From NCBI GenBank assembly GCA_003439945.1, contig QVRM01001782.1:372001-436000 (forward strand): a stretch of DNA of 64,000 bases, written 5' to 3'. Position 1 is the first letter of the stretch; the number at the start of each line of letters is the position of its first letter. A model generated the notes under the pieces. It ran no database searches and was not told the DNA's origin. It saw only the letters and a list, made by a program, of their open reading frames with translations. This stretch comes from Dermanyssus gallinae. Lineage: Eukaryota > Arthropoda > Arachnida > Mesostigmata > Dermanyssidae. The translations under genes were made by a program, and so were the position numbers. This document shows, piece after piece, positions 1-13,500 of the stretch.

Positions 1-239
1 ATCATTATTGCGTTCTGCATTGTGACTACAGTTTCTCGATATAAAGACTCAAACGTTAGTCTTTCCAATACTTAAGTGCAATTGAAGTGATTTCATTAGC
101 GACTTGCCCTCATACGTATGTTGAGTTGCTGCACATTGTCTGAGAGCGATTCTTTAGACGCTTCAAATATCACGAAGGGAATATATGCTAGGCAGCGATT
201 TTCTTGAGATTTGCTTCGCGAACGCTTTTGGTCTCTTGC

Positions 240-272
240 TGGCCTTGCTCTCTCTCTCTCTCTCTCTCTCTG
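240..272. repeat. (CT)n microsatellite
   Basis: A run of CT dinucleotides about 30 bp long followed by CTGTCTGTC. It encodes nothing recognisable. Confidence 0.9.
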
Positions 273-336
273 TCTGTCTTCCGATATCTCATCCGTACTT
301 TTAGTACTATGCCTCTTCTGTAGGACCGCCTGATTA

Positions 337-548
337 ATGATGTGCACTATTGCAGTCCGGCGTATGTGGCGTGGAGAGAAGATTATCATCGAAGATACTG
401 CAAAAGCCGTCTTTTCGGCCAGGGGTGGTTCGTGGTCGCCACTCTGTGACGACGCCAGGCAACGACAATCAACGACCACTAGTCAAATTTCTCGTGCGGA
501 AAGATCCACCACCATCGCCTACCAAAGTGCACCTAAACGTGTACTGAA
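337..548 (+). other. Candidate COX15 presequence exon region
   Basis: COX15 lacks its targeting sequence in the confident exons, and this stretch about 1.1 kb upstream is open in two frames. One frame reads an Arg/Ser/Lys-rich, acid-poor segment (RRLSSKILQKPSFRPGVVRG) preceded by an ATTGCAG that could be an acceptor; the other starts with ATG and contains SARGGSW and RQRQSTTTS. Either would suit a mitochondrial presequence. I could not find a strong donor that joins in phase to position 1693, so this is only a candidate. Confidence 0.25.
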
Positions 549-554
549 TGCCTT

Positions 555-560
555 ATATAG

Positions 561-604
<44 letters not shown>

Positions 605-790
605 TATACCGGACAGAGAGAGTAGAGAGAGATAGAGAGAGGAGAGAGCTGACAGATAAGAGATAGAGATAGATAGAGATACAGAGAGATATCAGGATAG
701 ATAGATAGATAGGAGATAGGACATATTGATATATGCTATAGAGAGATAGATAGACAGATAGAGAGGAGAGATAGATATAGTATATATACA
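555..790. repeat. (GA)n and (GATA)n-like satellite stretch
   Basis: A pure (GA)n run of about 36 bp is followed by degenerate GATA/GAGATA repeats to about 780. The open frames here are translation of the repeat, not genes. Confidence 0.9.
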
Positions 791-830
791 TTCATATATA
801 TATATATTATAATATATATATATATATATT
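781..830. repeat. (TA)n array
   Basis: Imperfect TA run just left of the deleted mariner at 864; TA runs again directly right of that element (1258-1283). Confidence 0.85.
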
Positions 831-863
831 TTTTTTGTTTTTTTCGAAAATATTAATAATATA

Positions 864-1257
864 CGAGGGCGGAATCGAGTTTAGTTGGTTTTAGCAATTT
901 TTTACTTTCCTTTCCATTCCAAACGAAGGGTTTCTTCACGTCCGCCACGAAATCGACGGTACCATGTATACACAGTGTTTCGGGACACTTTTTGATCACC
1001 ATAAATAGTTTGTATTATTTCCACTTCTTTAGAACATATGATTTCGTTTTTATCACAAAACTTGATGCAGATATATTGCTCGTTCATTTTTGGCTTCTTC
1101 GAAATCGATGAACCTCATTTGTTCACTTCTTTCGAAATTTGGCTGGTATGTAGGTAATGTATGTCTTTTCTATGCAGAACAAACCGGAAGAGCGTAGTGA
1201 TTTCGGTTCAATTTTTAAAATTTGAAGTACTACAACTTGCTGATCGGTCCGCCCTCG
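864..1257 (-). mobile_element. Internally deleted mariner with HTH remnant (394 bp)
   Basis: The ends carry matching inverted repeats: TACGAGGGCGGA at about 862 and its complement ending at 1259, flanked by TA, the usual mariner target duplication. On the minus strand, 902-1087 encodes a 61-residue piece resembling the N-terminal helix-turn-helix of mariner transposases (FCDKNE..., QKVSRNTVYTWYRRFRGGREE). The whole DDE catalytic domain is absent, so the element could move only with a transposase supplied elsewhere. A (TA)n tract adjoins the right end. Confidence 0.8.
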
Positions 1258-1470
1258 TATATATATATATATATATATATATACAAAATGTATGAAGTTT
1301 GCGAGTTAGGGAAGAGGTCATTTAATATATTGTAAAACAGTGCACAGTATTGGGGAGAAATAAGATATTTAGACCTGTCAGAGGCCCTAGCTTAGGCGTT
1401 TCTGAGATAAAATGATGACATATTTACATTTAGGTATAAATGCCGAGCGAAAAGGAAATCAAACAATGCA

Positions 1471-1591
<121 letters not shown>

Positions 1592-1692
1592 AGATGCGAA
1601 AGGTCAGCTAACTGTGCTGGTGGTCTTTCGTACGTTCGACGGACAACAACATCATCGTACTGTTCGTGGTCGGTTCGGATAGAGGGAGTCAG

Positions 1693-4600
1693 CCGGTCTG
1701 ACAAACTCGTGGGCGGATGGTTACTGGCCTGCGGTGGAATGGCATTCGGTGCCGTAATCCTCGGAGGCGTGACAAGGTATGGCAACAATAACAACTACAA
1801 CAACAGCAAGCAAAAATACAGTACCGGCCTTTTACATCGTATAAACATTTCGCTGCCAGAAAATGAAAAGCTCGCACACTAGCACAATACTAATTTGACT
1901 GTAAACGGCCGTAGTGCTTTTGCTTGTGTTTAGGCATGGTTCCTTTATTGAAGAAAACTAACTTTGTCTACACTAACTTACACAACAGAAGTCATATTAT
2001 TTCTACAAGTGTTAATAGATAGCTAGTTATATACGTAGATGATATGGCAACGAATTCATATCGTCGTGGTTTACTCGAGGACTCAAAACTAATAGGTCGC
2101 ATAGGTGATTGCTGAACCGATCCCATCGATTCTGGATTGATTCATAACGATCATATATATTACACGTGATCGGTCAATGCCCTAGGCCTAGTCAACCTAA
2201 ACATATCGATTGGGATGCCTGCTGCCTTGGCTTAATAGCCATAATGAGATAAGAGTACTACCACATGAAACTGTAGTGATAACTGTAATGCGCGCTGACT
2301 TATCTGAATAGCATGCAAATTGGATAATGATCTACACTAACCGCTGATGCAAGACATGGATTCCGTTTGCTGTCATCAAAGCTAACCTAACCGGCAATTC
2401 AAAGATGACGAGTGCCAATATCCGACATCTTTATTATTTATGCTTTCGATAATCTGCGGATATATGCATCGCCTCACGCACGCAATAGGGCCTGCTCCTG
2501 GTTTTTTTCTGGTCCGTGGCAAATTTGCTAGGCAGAGAGCTAGCGGAGTCGAGCCATGGGTGTTTCTCGTATTTCTACGCATGCACACACCCTGCTTTCT
2601 CTTGCGGCTTCAGTATCGAGTTAGACTAGACCTTGCGTCTATCGAAGTCAACTTCTTTCTGCAACTCTCTGCATCTTGCGTGATGTTGGTTCATGACTGT
2701 GTTTTGCATACGCTGTAACAGGGATACCTTGTTGTTATGTAATGGTGTCCATATGTGTGTACAGTACGTTACTTTGCGCGCAACCAAAGCATTTTGGATG
2801 TACAGTTTGACATAGTTTGTCATGAACGTCCTGAATATGGGGTTAAATAGCCGTTAACTGGTGTGTGCCCTAGGTGACACACTTCGATGATTGACTGCTT
2901 GTGGGCTGTATAATTAATGCTGTTCGCCGCGGTCTTCAATACCGCACAAGTAGGTATTTTCATATAGTCGGCCTCACACTAGGCTACTACGCAATTACTA
3001 GACTTTGAAGCTCGATTCTAGAAAAAGTCTTCGCGAATTTAACTATACGTTGGAAGATTGCCAGCATACATTTTATAACAAACACTACAAATACTTAGGT
3101 GTGTTTCAGGGCTCACAAAAACTATGGAGTACAGTAATGGGTTTAAGCAGGAGCCTTAAGGGATACCCGAAATTCAAAATACTATTATCCGTCTTGAAAA
3201 AGAAAAAACGTTCGGTCAAGTATTTATGTCTTAATTCGGTCGGCTATTTGGGGTCCCACACCGACAACTTTCATTTGTTGTATTTCGTGGTCAACACTAT
3301 CGAACTCGTGAGTGAAATCAAAACAGGCGACGTGGTGATAAACACCTCGATTTCGGGCAGGATTCCAGTCATGACTGACTTTAAATGGCTGCGTAGCTGT
3401 TAAACGCTTTTTTGTGAAACCACGCAGTTGTGAACGAAGTATGCCTTGTTCTTCTAAATGACAATCGATCTCGATTATCTTCTCCAATATAGAGCAGCCA
3501 ACAGGACCTTGGGCGGCGACCGGAAGGTAGTTTCCAGCTTCGGTCTCCCATTTTGATAACTTGCGTAACGATGGATTTGCGAAAAGAGAGAGGGATAAGT
3601 TCTTCTTCAAAACATGGCTTAAATATTTTTAAGAGTGGCTTGGTCAGCACATCGGCCAGCGTTGGGTTCTATTGCTTGTGTGTGTTTAGCGTTGTATTCT
3701 CTCTTCCATTCCATTCTATCGGTTAAGGGGGCTAGTGCTTCAAGGGTATTTGTTCTGTCGAACCGACGCTGATTTGAGACCGCTGCTGCTGTACATAGTG
3801 GGCTTGTGAGTTAGTTGCAGCGACCGTATGTAATCGCACCCTCCAAGTTAGGTTGTTGCGAGGCTAGTTGCGTACGCAGCATGAACTGAACAGGTCGAAT
3901 TTTTCGACGCTTCCTGTTCCGGTGATCGTTAGCGGCGCGATGAGAATGATGGCATGCATACTCATTTGTCACCTTCTCTGTCTATAGATTTGCTAAGAAG
4001 ATGTTTAGTATAAACACTGTATAGACTGACTAAACATATGCCCCTGCTAGCCCACTCTGGAAACAACTACCTGTCTGATTATGTCTAAAACTCTGTCAAG
4101 TGAAATGGCCAAGCGTAAAACTTTTCGGTTTTCCTTTCATAATATACAGTTTTAGTCTGGCAACGTCATACATAGCCAGCTAGAATCAGACAAATTGTAT
4201 ACGTTTCACTGCCTAAGTAGCTTAGTTGTTCGTTCGCTCCTGTATGCTCCCATAGTTGCTTGCAGGGAATGTCAAGTCCAGGAGGTTGCTCTACTCCGTA
4301 CCCAATGTCTTTGGGCACGACTTTCAATATAAGCCCGAACTGCAAGATCAATATCTAATGTACCGAACCAGAAGCTTTCTTCCGAAAAAAATACTTGCAA
4401 TTATACGTGCCGAAATGAAGTGAATCGGAGATATTGTAAAAAAATCGCTTTAACTGTTAACTCGTAATTTTACTATCTATAGATGTTGATTGCAAGTGTT
4501 ACTCCAGAAAGTTACCGGAATACTATTGCTGTACGAGGAGTAGACATTTAATAGTCACATGTACTTTTGTCCCCTTCAAAGTAGCTTTCCTCCGATCAAG

Positions 4601-7600
4601 AACACATATGCCAACTTTTCCCAATTCTCAAACCATTTCCTAGATTCATATTTCATAGGGCATTCAATTAAGTTAACGATTTGTCATGTTGCCGCACGAA
4701 AAGTATTTATTTAATTCCCAGTACGATTATATTTGTGTATCCTTTCAGAGAATTCCCCGACGGCGTAATGCACTGGTACCGTTTGTTTTTACCCAAGCAC
4801 TTTTCCATTTTTACGTTTGAAATGCTCTTAATTTTTTTTTTGGATCGCATCTCAGTTCTTAGACGTTTCTCTATCTAAGTACTTATGTTGTTAAGAAAAC
4901 AAGTCACAGGAGTGAGTCGACAGAGATTAAAGTTTTTGTGCAAGTTATCCGGAACAAGCAGAAAGATATGGGCTGATGTTGCCGTGAGAGAAAGTTTAAT
5001 ATAAATAAACATCTGGTTATTACTGCAAAAATTCAGAGCTCTGATTTTTGCAGCGGGCCAGATTGAACAATTTCTGTAAAACTTTCTAGCAATGCTTTCT
5101 ATTGAATGATTCCATTGAGCTTTTAATTATCAAAATGGGCCCGAAGCGTTTTTCTAACCAGAACCTTCCGCTGATTATAAGGTTTAGCTAACAATTTAGC
5201 AGTATCCACTTCCTTTTTAGATACTCATCTATTATCCACTTGCATGTTTCTTATTGCTGGGATTGTGTGCATATTTAAAATACCTATTTAATCCTATACA
5301 TCAGGCTAGCACCATCTCATACCTAAAGCTAACGAGAATCCGATCGTTTCTTTTTACCTTTAAAGGTTTGGCAACAGGTCGCAAAATTAATGCTTAGAAG
5401 CAAGCCTCCACATTGGCGCGTCGATCAACTACCGCGCTACGACTTTTTTAAAAGCAATTTTTCTTAAACGATGATAGCAGTGAAAATTATAAATGCAAGG
5501 GAACCCTAATATAGTAAAACGCATCTATACGATAGACCAGGGGGCCAGCATTTGAAGTATTAGTTTACTGTGTTTGTGTCGGTTCTACGAACTCTTATAT
5601 AACCTTATTTGTGAGGATAGCTTGCTAGTGTGGCTTATTTTGCCAGCTTGTAATGTCTGATTGTAAGTGCACGCGTGCAAATATCGGTATTCACATGAGG
5701 TTTGTTTTGTGTTTTAGACTAACAAAGTCCGGCCTGTCCATGGTAGACTGGCACCCCTTGAATGAAGGTCGTCCGCGAACACACGCTGAATGGGAGGCGG
5801 AATTTGCGAAGTATCAGCAATACCCTGAGTACAAAGCACGAAACAAAGACATGACTCTAGAGCAATTCAAGGTGAGAATTTATTGTCCGCTGCATTTCGT
5901 AACTGAATGTCGCACATTCTACAAATATATAATTTTAGATCAGTTCTCTATTTGATCCTACGTATTTTTTTAATCCATTATTCACTGTAAGTGAATATTA
6001 GACTTCTGTAGAGCTAACAAAAATCGTTGTCGACTAATGTGTTCCGCACTTCTATCGCAATTGAGCTATAGGTTATATATACTGAGAAAAAGTCGGAAAA
6101 ATGGACTGTTGTCACACCTAGTACGCCCCGCCGATTTAATATATAAATGTAATTTATAAATGCTATTGATTTACAGTCGATCTATTGGATGGAGTACATT
6201 CATCGCATGTGGGGCCGTTCGATTGGTGCAGTTTTCTACGTTCCAGCCACCATTTATTGGTTCCTTGGGTATTTCAGTCCGGCTGTGAAGAAGAGAGTGG
6301 TGGTACTCGGCGGGCTTCTTGCTGCACAGGTTTGAATATTTTACTATTGTGTAGCAAATAAAATAATTCATTTGAAGAATTCCTTTGTTTCCGTGAACAA
6401 TCTGCCTAGGTCTTCAGACCTACGATCGCAGTCGGAGCAGTGGAAAATTTCCTCTTGTACTACTGTATGCTTTTCAGTAATTGAAATGTTCCACAGTTAC
6501 GTCATAGGGACATATGTACATACACAGTAGGTCTTGGCCTTCGTGAGAACAAAAGTTGCGTGCCCATATTATTATTCTAAGCGTAAGGCTGTGTAATCTC
6601 AGTATTTCACAGACTTTATATATTTCAATAATTGTTACGTGCATTATTAATTTCCCATGTTTATATCGCTTTTTATATTTGGAAATAACGGACTAAAGTT
6701 TTTTGAGCAAATATAGTACGGCAAAGCTGGTAAATATATGTCTACAGGGGGAGAACATTTGTCGTGGATCCTTTATCTGGATATATATGTATATCATTGT
6801 AATAGTACACTTATTTATAAATGAGTAATAAAATATCACCGAGCTAACTGCGTAAGAGAAATAGCTCTCTGGTAGGTAGGGCACGGCTGGTTGCATAAAC
6901 GTCACAAACAGCCGACGTCAGGATCGTAGAAGCCTCTTCAATGGCAGAGTTTATGGTGAAATCCGTAAAGTGATTTTGTGGCAACCCAATGGCTAGCTCG
7001 GAAAACGTGGACTTTACCCCTCTCCCTGACTTGGTTATTACTTCGCATACTAGTAAGGATGCTTTGTCTTATGAATGTGGTCACCTTGATATGATTGCTA
7101 TGATACCGCTTTACGTGTCTCAAGGTACCTACAGTACCTATTTTGTTAGAACTAATAATGACAATACATCGACAAGGGCAAACATCCGCTATCTATGACT
7201 TGATATCTCATACTGGTGTTATTTCAGGGTCTTATGGGTTGGTACATGGTACGCAGTGGATTACAAGAGAAACAGCCGGACGCGTACGACACAACTCCAC
7301 GCGTATCGAACCTGCGACTGGCTGCTCACCTTGGCACAGCTTTCGTCTTCTATAGCCTTCTGTTCCGCTCAGCTCTGCAACATCTCCTACCCACTCAGCC
7401 GGTTTGTTTACTTCTTAGAAATTATTTTCTCAAAATGGCATATTGTTTGTTTGTTTATTGACATGTTTTGTAATATAATTGCACACATTAATTTCTTAAT
7501 AATGCTTCATTAAGCACATAGCTTGTTCGGAGCCCGTTTTATGAAATAAAAAAAATAGATAGCATAGACATGGCTAACATTTTGCGGCAATGGGCGCCTT

Positions 7601-10548
7601 ATCTGGTGTGTTTGCCAATGCGAATCTGCACAAGTGAGCTATTGAAGTGTGCTACACGGTATCGAATCCGCTTCCTGATTTAGTTGCTGACACGCCCAGT
7701 CGATTTCTAAATGAACTTCAGAAGAGAAACATTTAGCTAGAATTCGCGTAGAGAGAAGGAGTCAAACCTGAGATTTTTGAGCGCTTACCACGATCTACGT
7801 GATATATTAGAGCACTCGGATACGTGGAATCACGCGACTGCCCACCACTGCGTGTCGATATTCCATAAAAAATTATTCTTAACCATGCCGGTTGAACCTT
7901 CGTAATACATCCGCACGCCAACGAAGTAAAGTGTAGATATACATAATTACTTATACGTAATATAAGCCAAACACGATAATAATATAATCATAATGACAAT
8001 GAATTAAATTATAAGAAAATATTCAATATAAACACTCCGTACTAGCCTTTGATGGCTTTGAGGAGCGGTGAACCTATGTACAAATGTAAGTCACTCATGA
8101 GAATAAATGTACAAATGTAAGTCACTCATGAGAATAATAAAACCTATCTATCTACATATGTAAATGCTGGGTGTTTGAATGGACTTTGGGTTTCGTTTCA
8201 AGGCACAGTGTTTCAATAATGGCAGGGTACTAGGACTCACCTCACGTACTGACAGCCGCCAAAGTTTGCATGGCACTCACTTGTTTGGCATTTTCGATCA
8301 ATTACATATGGTTTAATTTTTGGCTGCAGATTTAATTATGTGCGCTCCGTCAATCCTGTGTATTTTGCAGGTGTCGCGCGATGCGGCAGTTGTGCGATTT
8401 GTTCGCTATAGCCATTTAGCCAAGGCTTTAGTCTTCATTACGGCGCTAAGCGGTGCTCTCGTTGCAGGTATCGAAGCAGGTCAGTTACAAAGTTGAACTT
8501 TTGACTTCTCTCTACCTTATTGTTGTTGACGTATTTTTGAGCGCTAGACATACAGACATATATCTAATAATTTATGTTGTTTGTTTCTTTATTAAACTAT
8601 TTACCTTGAGCAGTACCCTGCTACTGCAAAATAATTCATTTATAATACTAACTTGTAATAATTATTATGATACTTGTGAATCCTCTTATTGTGGTGCTTT
8701 TGCAGGCTTAGTGTACAATTCGTTTCCAAAGATGGCGGATCGGTGGATCCCATCTGATATTTTGGCTCTCGAGCCAACGTGGAAGAATTTCTTCGAGAAC
8801 CCCACTACAGTTCAGTTTGACCACCGATTATTTGTAAGTATTGCTTTCTAATATACAGGTAGTTCAATAAGTTCTTAGAATGAAAACCAAGAATTTTCCA
8901 AATCATGTTTTTAAATTCATCTTATTCGATATACTCCCCGAGATGCTCAATACACTTTTCCCACCAAGATTTCAGAGCTTTTATACCTCTTAAGTAGAAT
9001 TCCGCGTCTTAAGACTGAAAATAGGCATTGACAGCAGCCTTAACCTCTTCATTGCTGGAAAAACGCTTTCCACCGAGACTATTCTTCAAATGTTCGAAGA
9101 GGAAATAATCAGAGGGGGCCAGGTCTGGAGAATAGGAAGGTGTTCAATAAGTTCGAACCTCAGTTGGGCCAGTTTTGCCGATGCTTGCCGGGATTTGTGT
9201 GCAGGAGCATTGTCCTGGTGAAACAGGACAACCTTCTTCTGCAAAGCGGGCCGTTTCACGATGAGTTCTTGCTAAAGGCAGTCTAACAGTCTTGCCTAAT
9301 ATTCTCCTGTGATCGTTTTACCGCTCTCAAGGTAGTCGACCAGCATTATTCTACCTTGGTCTTAAAAAACTGTAGCCATCACCTTTCCGGTCAATGCCGT
9401 TGTCCGCATCCTCTTCGGAGGTCCTTCATCAGGTGCACACCATTGACAAGATGCTTCTTGGGTCTCGGGAGTGTAGTGATGGACCCAGCTTTCATCGACG
9501 GTCATGAATCTGCGCCAAAAATCCGACGGATTATTCGACATCTTGGCCAAATTTCGCTGTGAAGCGACAACAGGCGCGTTTTTTTGGCCTTGGTTGAGCA
9601 AATGCGGCAGCCATTTTTCTCTGAGCTCTTTCATCTTCAAGTTTTCGTGCAGGATGAAATGCACACTACCCAAACTGATCCCCAAGGCCTCCGCTATCTC
9701 CCTAATGTTCACTCGCTTATCTGCGGCAACGATTTTCCGCACCTTTTCCACGTTTTTCTAATCAGTTGCCGTTTTTGGGCGTTTTGAACGTAGTTCATCC
9801 CGGTGCCCCTGCGACCTCTTTTTAATTCATTAATCCAGTTGGAAACAGTGGCAAAACATGGCGCAGAGTTACCGTACGCCTCGTCTAACTCAGTTTTCAC
9901 TTGGGTCGCATTCCAACCTTTGAAATAAAATGCTTGATAACCACTCGAAACTCTTTTTTCTCCATTTTTCAAAATCACGCCGATACGTTGCACGGGAAAA
10001 GCGATCAAACGAAATCGCAACGGCCATTCACCATAATATTTTGACTGCTGGCAGTCGAAAAGTTGCAGTTCCTAATAGCGGTGGAAGCGCGCCAAAATTC
10101 GAATTCTAAAAAGCTCATTCTAAGAACTTATTGAACTACCTGTATATTGAACAGCGTTTACTAAGCGGTTTCAGATCATTAATGTGAATAATATGTCAAA
10201 GTGCTGTCAGTAGAAAGAAGGTGGGAACGCATTTGCTGTAAATGTTAGAAGGTTACCAGCATACGGAGGAGTTTTAGCGTAATGGATAAAGCAGCACGAG
10301 CTTATATATTTGTTACGAGTAAAATTACATTTGTTTGTCTTCTATAAATGTCATAAAATGAAGCTCAGTGTTAAAAGTCAGTGTATGTCGTAAGCTGCCT
10401 CAAGGGTGTTATGTATCCTAATGGTTTTCCAAGGATCCCAAAGATTTTTCTTTTTCTACTATACATAAGTCACAACGTTAGTGTGATTGCTGTACCGCCT
10501 ACACGTGCATTCAAGGACTAAGGCTAGGTAATTGTAGTGGGGTTTGTC

Positions 10549-10594
<46 letters not shown>

Positions 10595-13500
10595 GAAAAC
10601 GAGTTATAAATCTAGCCCTATATCGCACAGGGAGCGACATAGAATAGAACATACAATAGCGTTGACAGTATCATGATATTTTTTCAAGAGTTTTTCTAAT
10701 ACTGTGCGTATAATGATTTAATCAGGTTTTACTTAGCAGAATGAGTTCGGTCATTTGAATGGGTGTATTGTTGACGCATGACACTGTCATGGCATTATTT
10801 GTGTCTCGCTTGTAAGCAAAAAACTTCCCATGGACTCTAAGTAGGATATAATTGCACTTGTTGTATGGTTTGTATGGCATTTGGCCGCGTTTTTAGGGCG
10901 AGACAGTATTTTGCTTAATCACAGCGCTGTACATCCACTCGCGGAAAGTTCCACTTCCACGAAGGGCACGTCTTGCCACCCACGCCATGCTGGCAGCTGC
11001 TTGGATTCAGGTAACGGTTTCTAGAACAAATACTTCCTGCATTTGTTGCTGTCTACAGTATTGAAATGTGCTGTTCATATGTGATGTGATCAGTTAATAA
11101 GCGCCATTATGGGAGAATGATTTATTCGGTAGAGAGACTACCGGCGTGTTCGAAAAAAATCCGCTTTCGAAAACCATTCCTTCACTTTCGCGTTTGCGAA
11201 AAAAGATTTCTGTGATGTGCTATTTTGGAGCCTTCACATTTAATAACTTAACGATTTGCTATGACGATTATCTTTTTCATCCTTCTGGAGAATGCAATTA
11301 TAGTGATACTAAACTGGTATGACAGTGACTCGCTTTGTGGTTATGAAGCAACCAAAAATTCAATAGTTCACGAATTCACACGATAACAAATGCAAAACCT
11401 ATCGTATGCTCAGGAACAGGGTGACAGGGCTCTCACGCAAATTTTTAATGGAAGCGAACTGCAAGATTGTTGCAGACAGAATTAATAGCCGGCGGGGTCC
11501 TTGGGAGGCAATCCGACCTGTACTTGGAGGTGTCCAGGAGAAAAAATGCACGAAGCTTCTTGTAAACGGAGATCTCGTCACTGATGAAACTACGCTAGCT
11601 AACATTTTCAACCACTACTACGCGACATGTGTCACCCGTGACAGCGAGTGCTCATCGAGATACATCATTTCGAATAACCTTCCGACGCCTGCCGAACAAT
11701 TCTTCCTGCAGCCAGTCAACGTTTACAGAATTCACCACCTTCTACAAAATGTCAAAATATGCTCCGCCGCTCCCCAACAAATTCCATCACAGGTTCTCCG
11801 TAGGGCTGCGGATGCACTCGCATTGCCTCTTGAGTATATTATTAATCTCTTCATCAAAACAGGAGTATATCCCAATGTCCTAAAATTATACCGTGTGGTT
11901 CCATTGTTCAAAGGCGGGATCGCCTGTGCCGAGACATTACAGACCTGTCAGCATTCCCGCGCCCATATCGAAAGTCTTTAAAAAATGCATTATTGATCAA
12001 TTCAGAGATTTTGTCGAAGGACATAACGTCCTACATAGTAGGCAGTTCGGCTTTCGACCCAAGATGTCGACGATTGTGCCTGTGCTGGATTTTGTCGAAG
12101 AAATACGGAAACAAATACAATTAAAGAAGACGGTAGCAGCGGTATTTATCGACCTTAGAAAGGCCTTTGATACGGTAGATCTAGACAATATTTAAAAAAA
12201 GCTCTCCATTTATAGGGCGAATGAAAATTTTATAAGGTAAGTGCGCTCATTCATTTCTGAAAGACGCCAAGTTGTCCAAATTGGACAATTCCTCTCCCGT
12301 ATAGAAAATATATCAATTGGAGTGGTTCAAGGGACCATCAGTGGCCCGCTATTATTTAATATTTTTACTATTCCAAATCATGCTAAACTAACTTTGTTTG
12401 CTGACGACACAACGGCTCTATTTGTGGGCGACTCTCCCCAACAGGTTGAGGCAATGATTCGTGAGGATATTGAGAGGCTATCATAACGTATCATAAATAA
12501 CGGCCTCTACATTAATTGGTGAAAAACAGAAGTTGTTCAATTTAAAACTCCAAGGGGCCAAACGACAATCAATCCTGAAGCTTTTGCATGCGACCGCACG
12601 CTTGATATGCTAGTAGAAACGAAGTTCCTGGGTATTGTTCTTGACGACCATCTAACGTTACAGGCGCAGTGGCGTAGCTGCCATATACCGCACTCGTAAA
12701 ATCCTTCCCCGCCAGTGCCTCACGGCAATGTACCACGCGTATGTGCAGAGCCACCTAACATATGGTCTGCAGGTGTACGGTCTTTCTTATGCGTCTTATA
12801 TAACTCCGCTTCATCTGCTTCAGAAAAGGGCACTTCGCCTCGTTTTAGGTCTCCCACATCGCGTCTCAATATCAATAGAACAATATAAAGAACTATCAGT
12901 GCTACCGTTACCATACCTAATTAAGTTTACCATAGTTGTCAAAATAAAACGTATTCTTTTTGGTCATCATCCCAACCTAGTTGGCCTTATCGAATCTGCA
13001 AGAACCCAAAACACCCGAGGCCCGGCATCCCACTTGCTCATTGTCTCCTCGGCCACAAGTACACAATCAAGGTTTCCACTCTGTAATTTAGGTGCTACCT
13101 TGTGGAACAAGTTGCCTAGTGACATTAGAACACTTATATCACTTAGTCAATTCAAAATCACCGCTTCTGAATGTGGTTGCAACACGATGATAACCGCCAA
13201 CTCAGAAGGACGCTGAAATACAGACTCACCTAGACGTTACCTTTAGGGATTAATAGATTGTCCACGGCGGGTTTCATAGCTGGCTCGTTGTACTGGATTA
13301 CCCGACATGACAAGTTCAACTTCATTCTAAGGAGCCACCGAAGTCTCATCTACAAAGCCTCCGCCGATTCGATATGCGATCTGGTCCTCAGAATATTCTA
13401 TGCTGCTGAAACCGTTCAGGAGATATATATATATATGCGAGGCCAGATTGAAAAGTCCTGATCCATATCTATAAATTTTTCATTTAACCTTCGAAAGTGT

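Larger units (their letters stand above)
1777..5717 (+). other. COX15 intron of 3.9 kb
   Basis: Begins GTATGG and ends GTTTTAG. It holds decayed LINE reverse-transcriptase fragments between about 2610 and 3650. Nothing else recognisable was seen from 3660 to 5717. Confidence 0.75.

Noticed and set aside
9356..9787. Plus-strand ORFs in the mariner at 8856
   Set aside because: Shadows of the minus-strand transposase; they show no domain.
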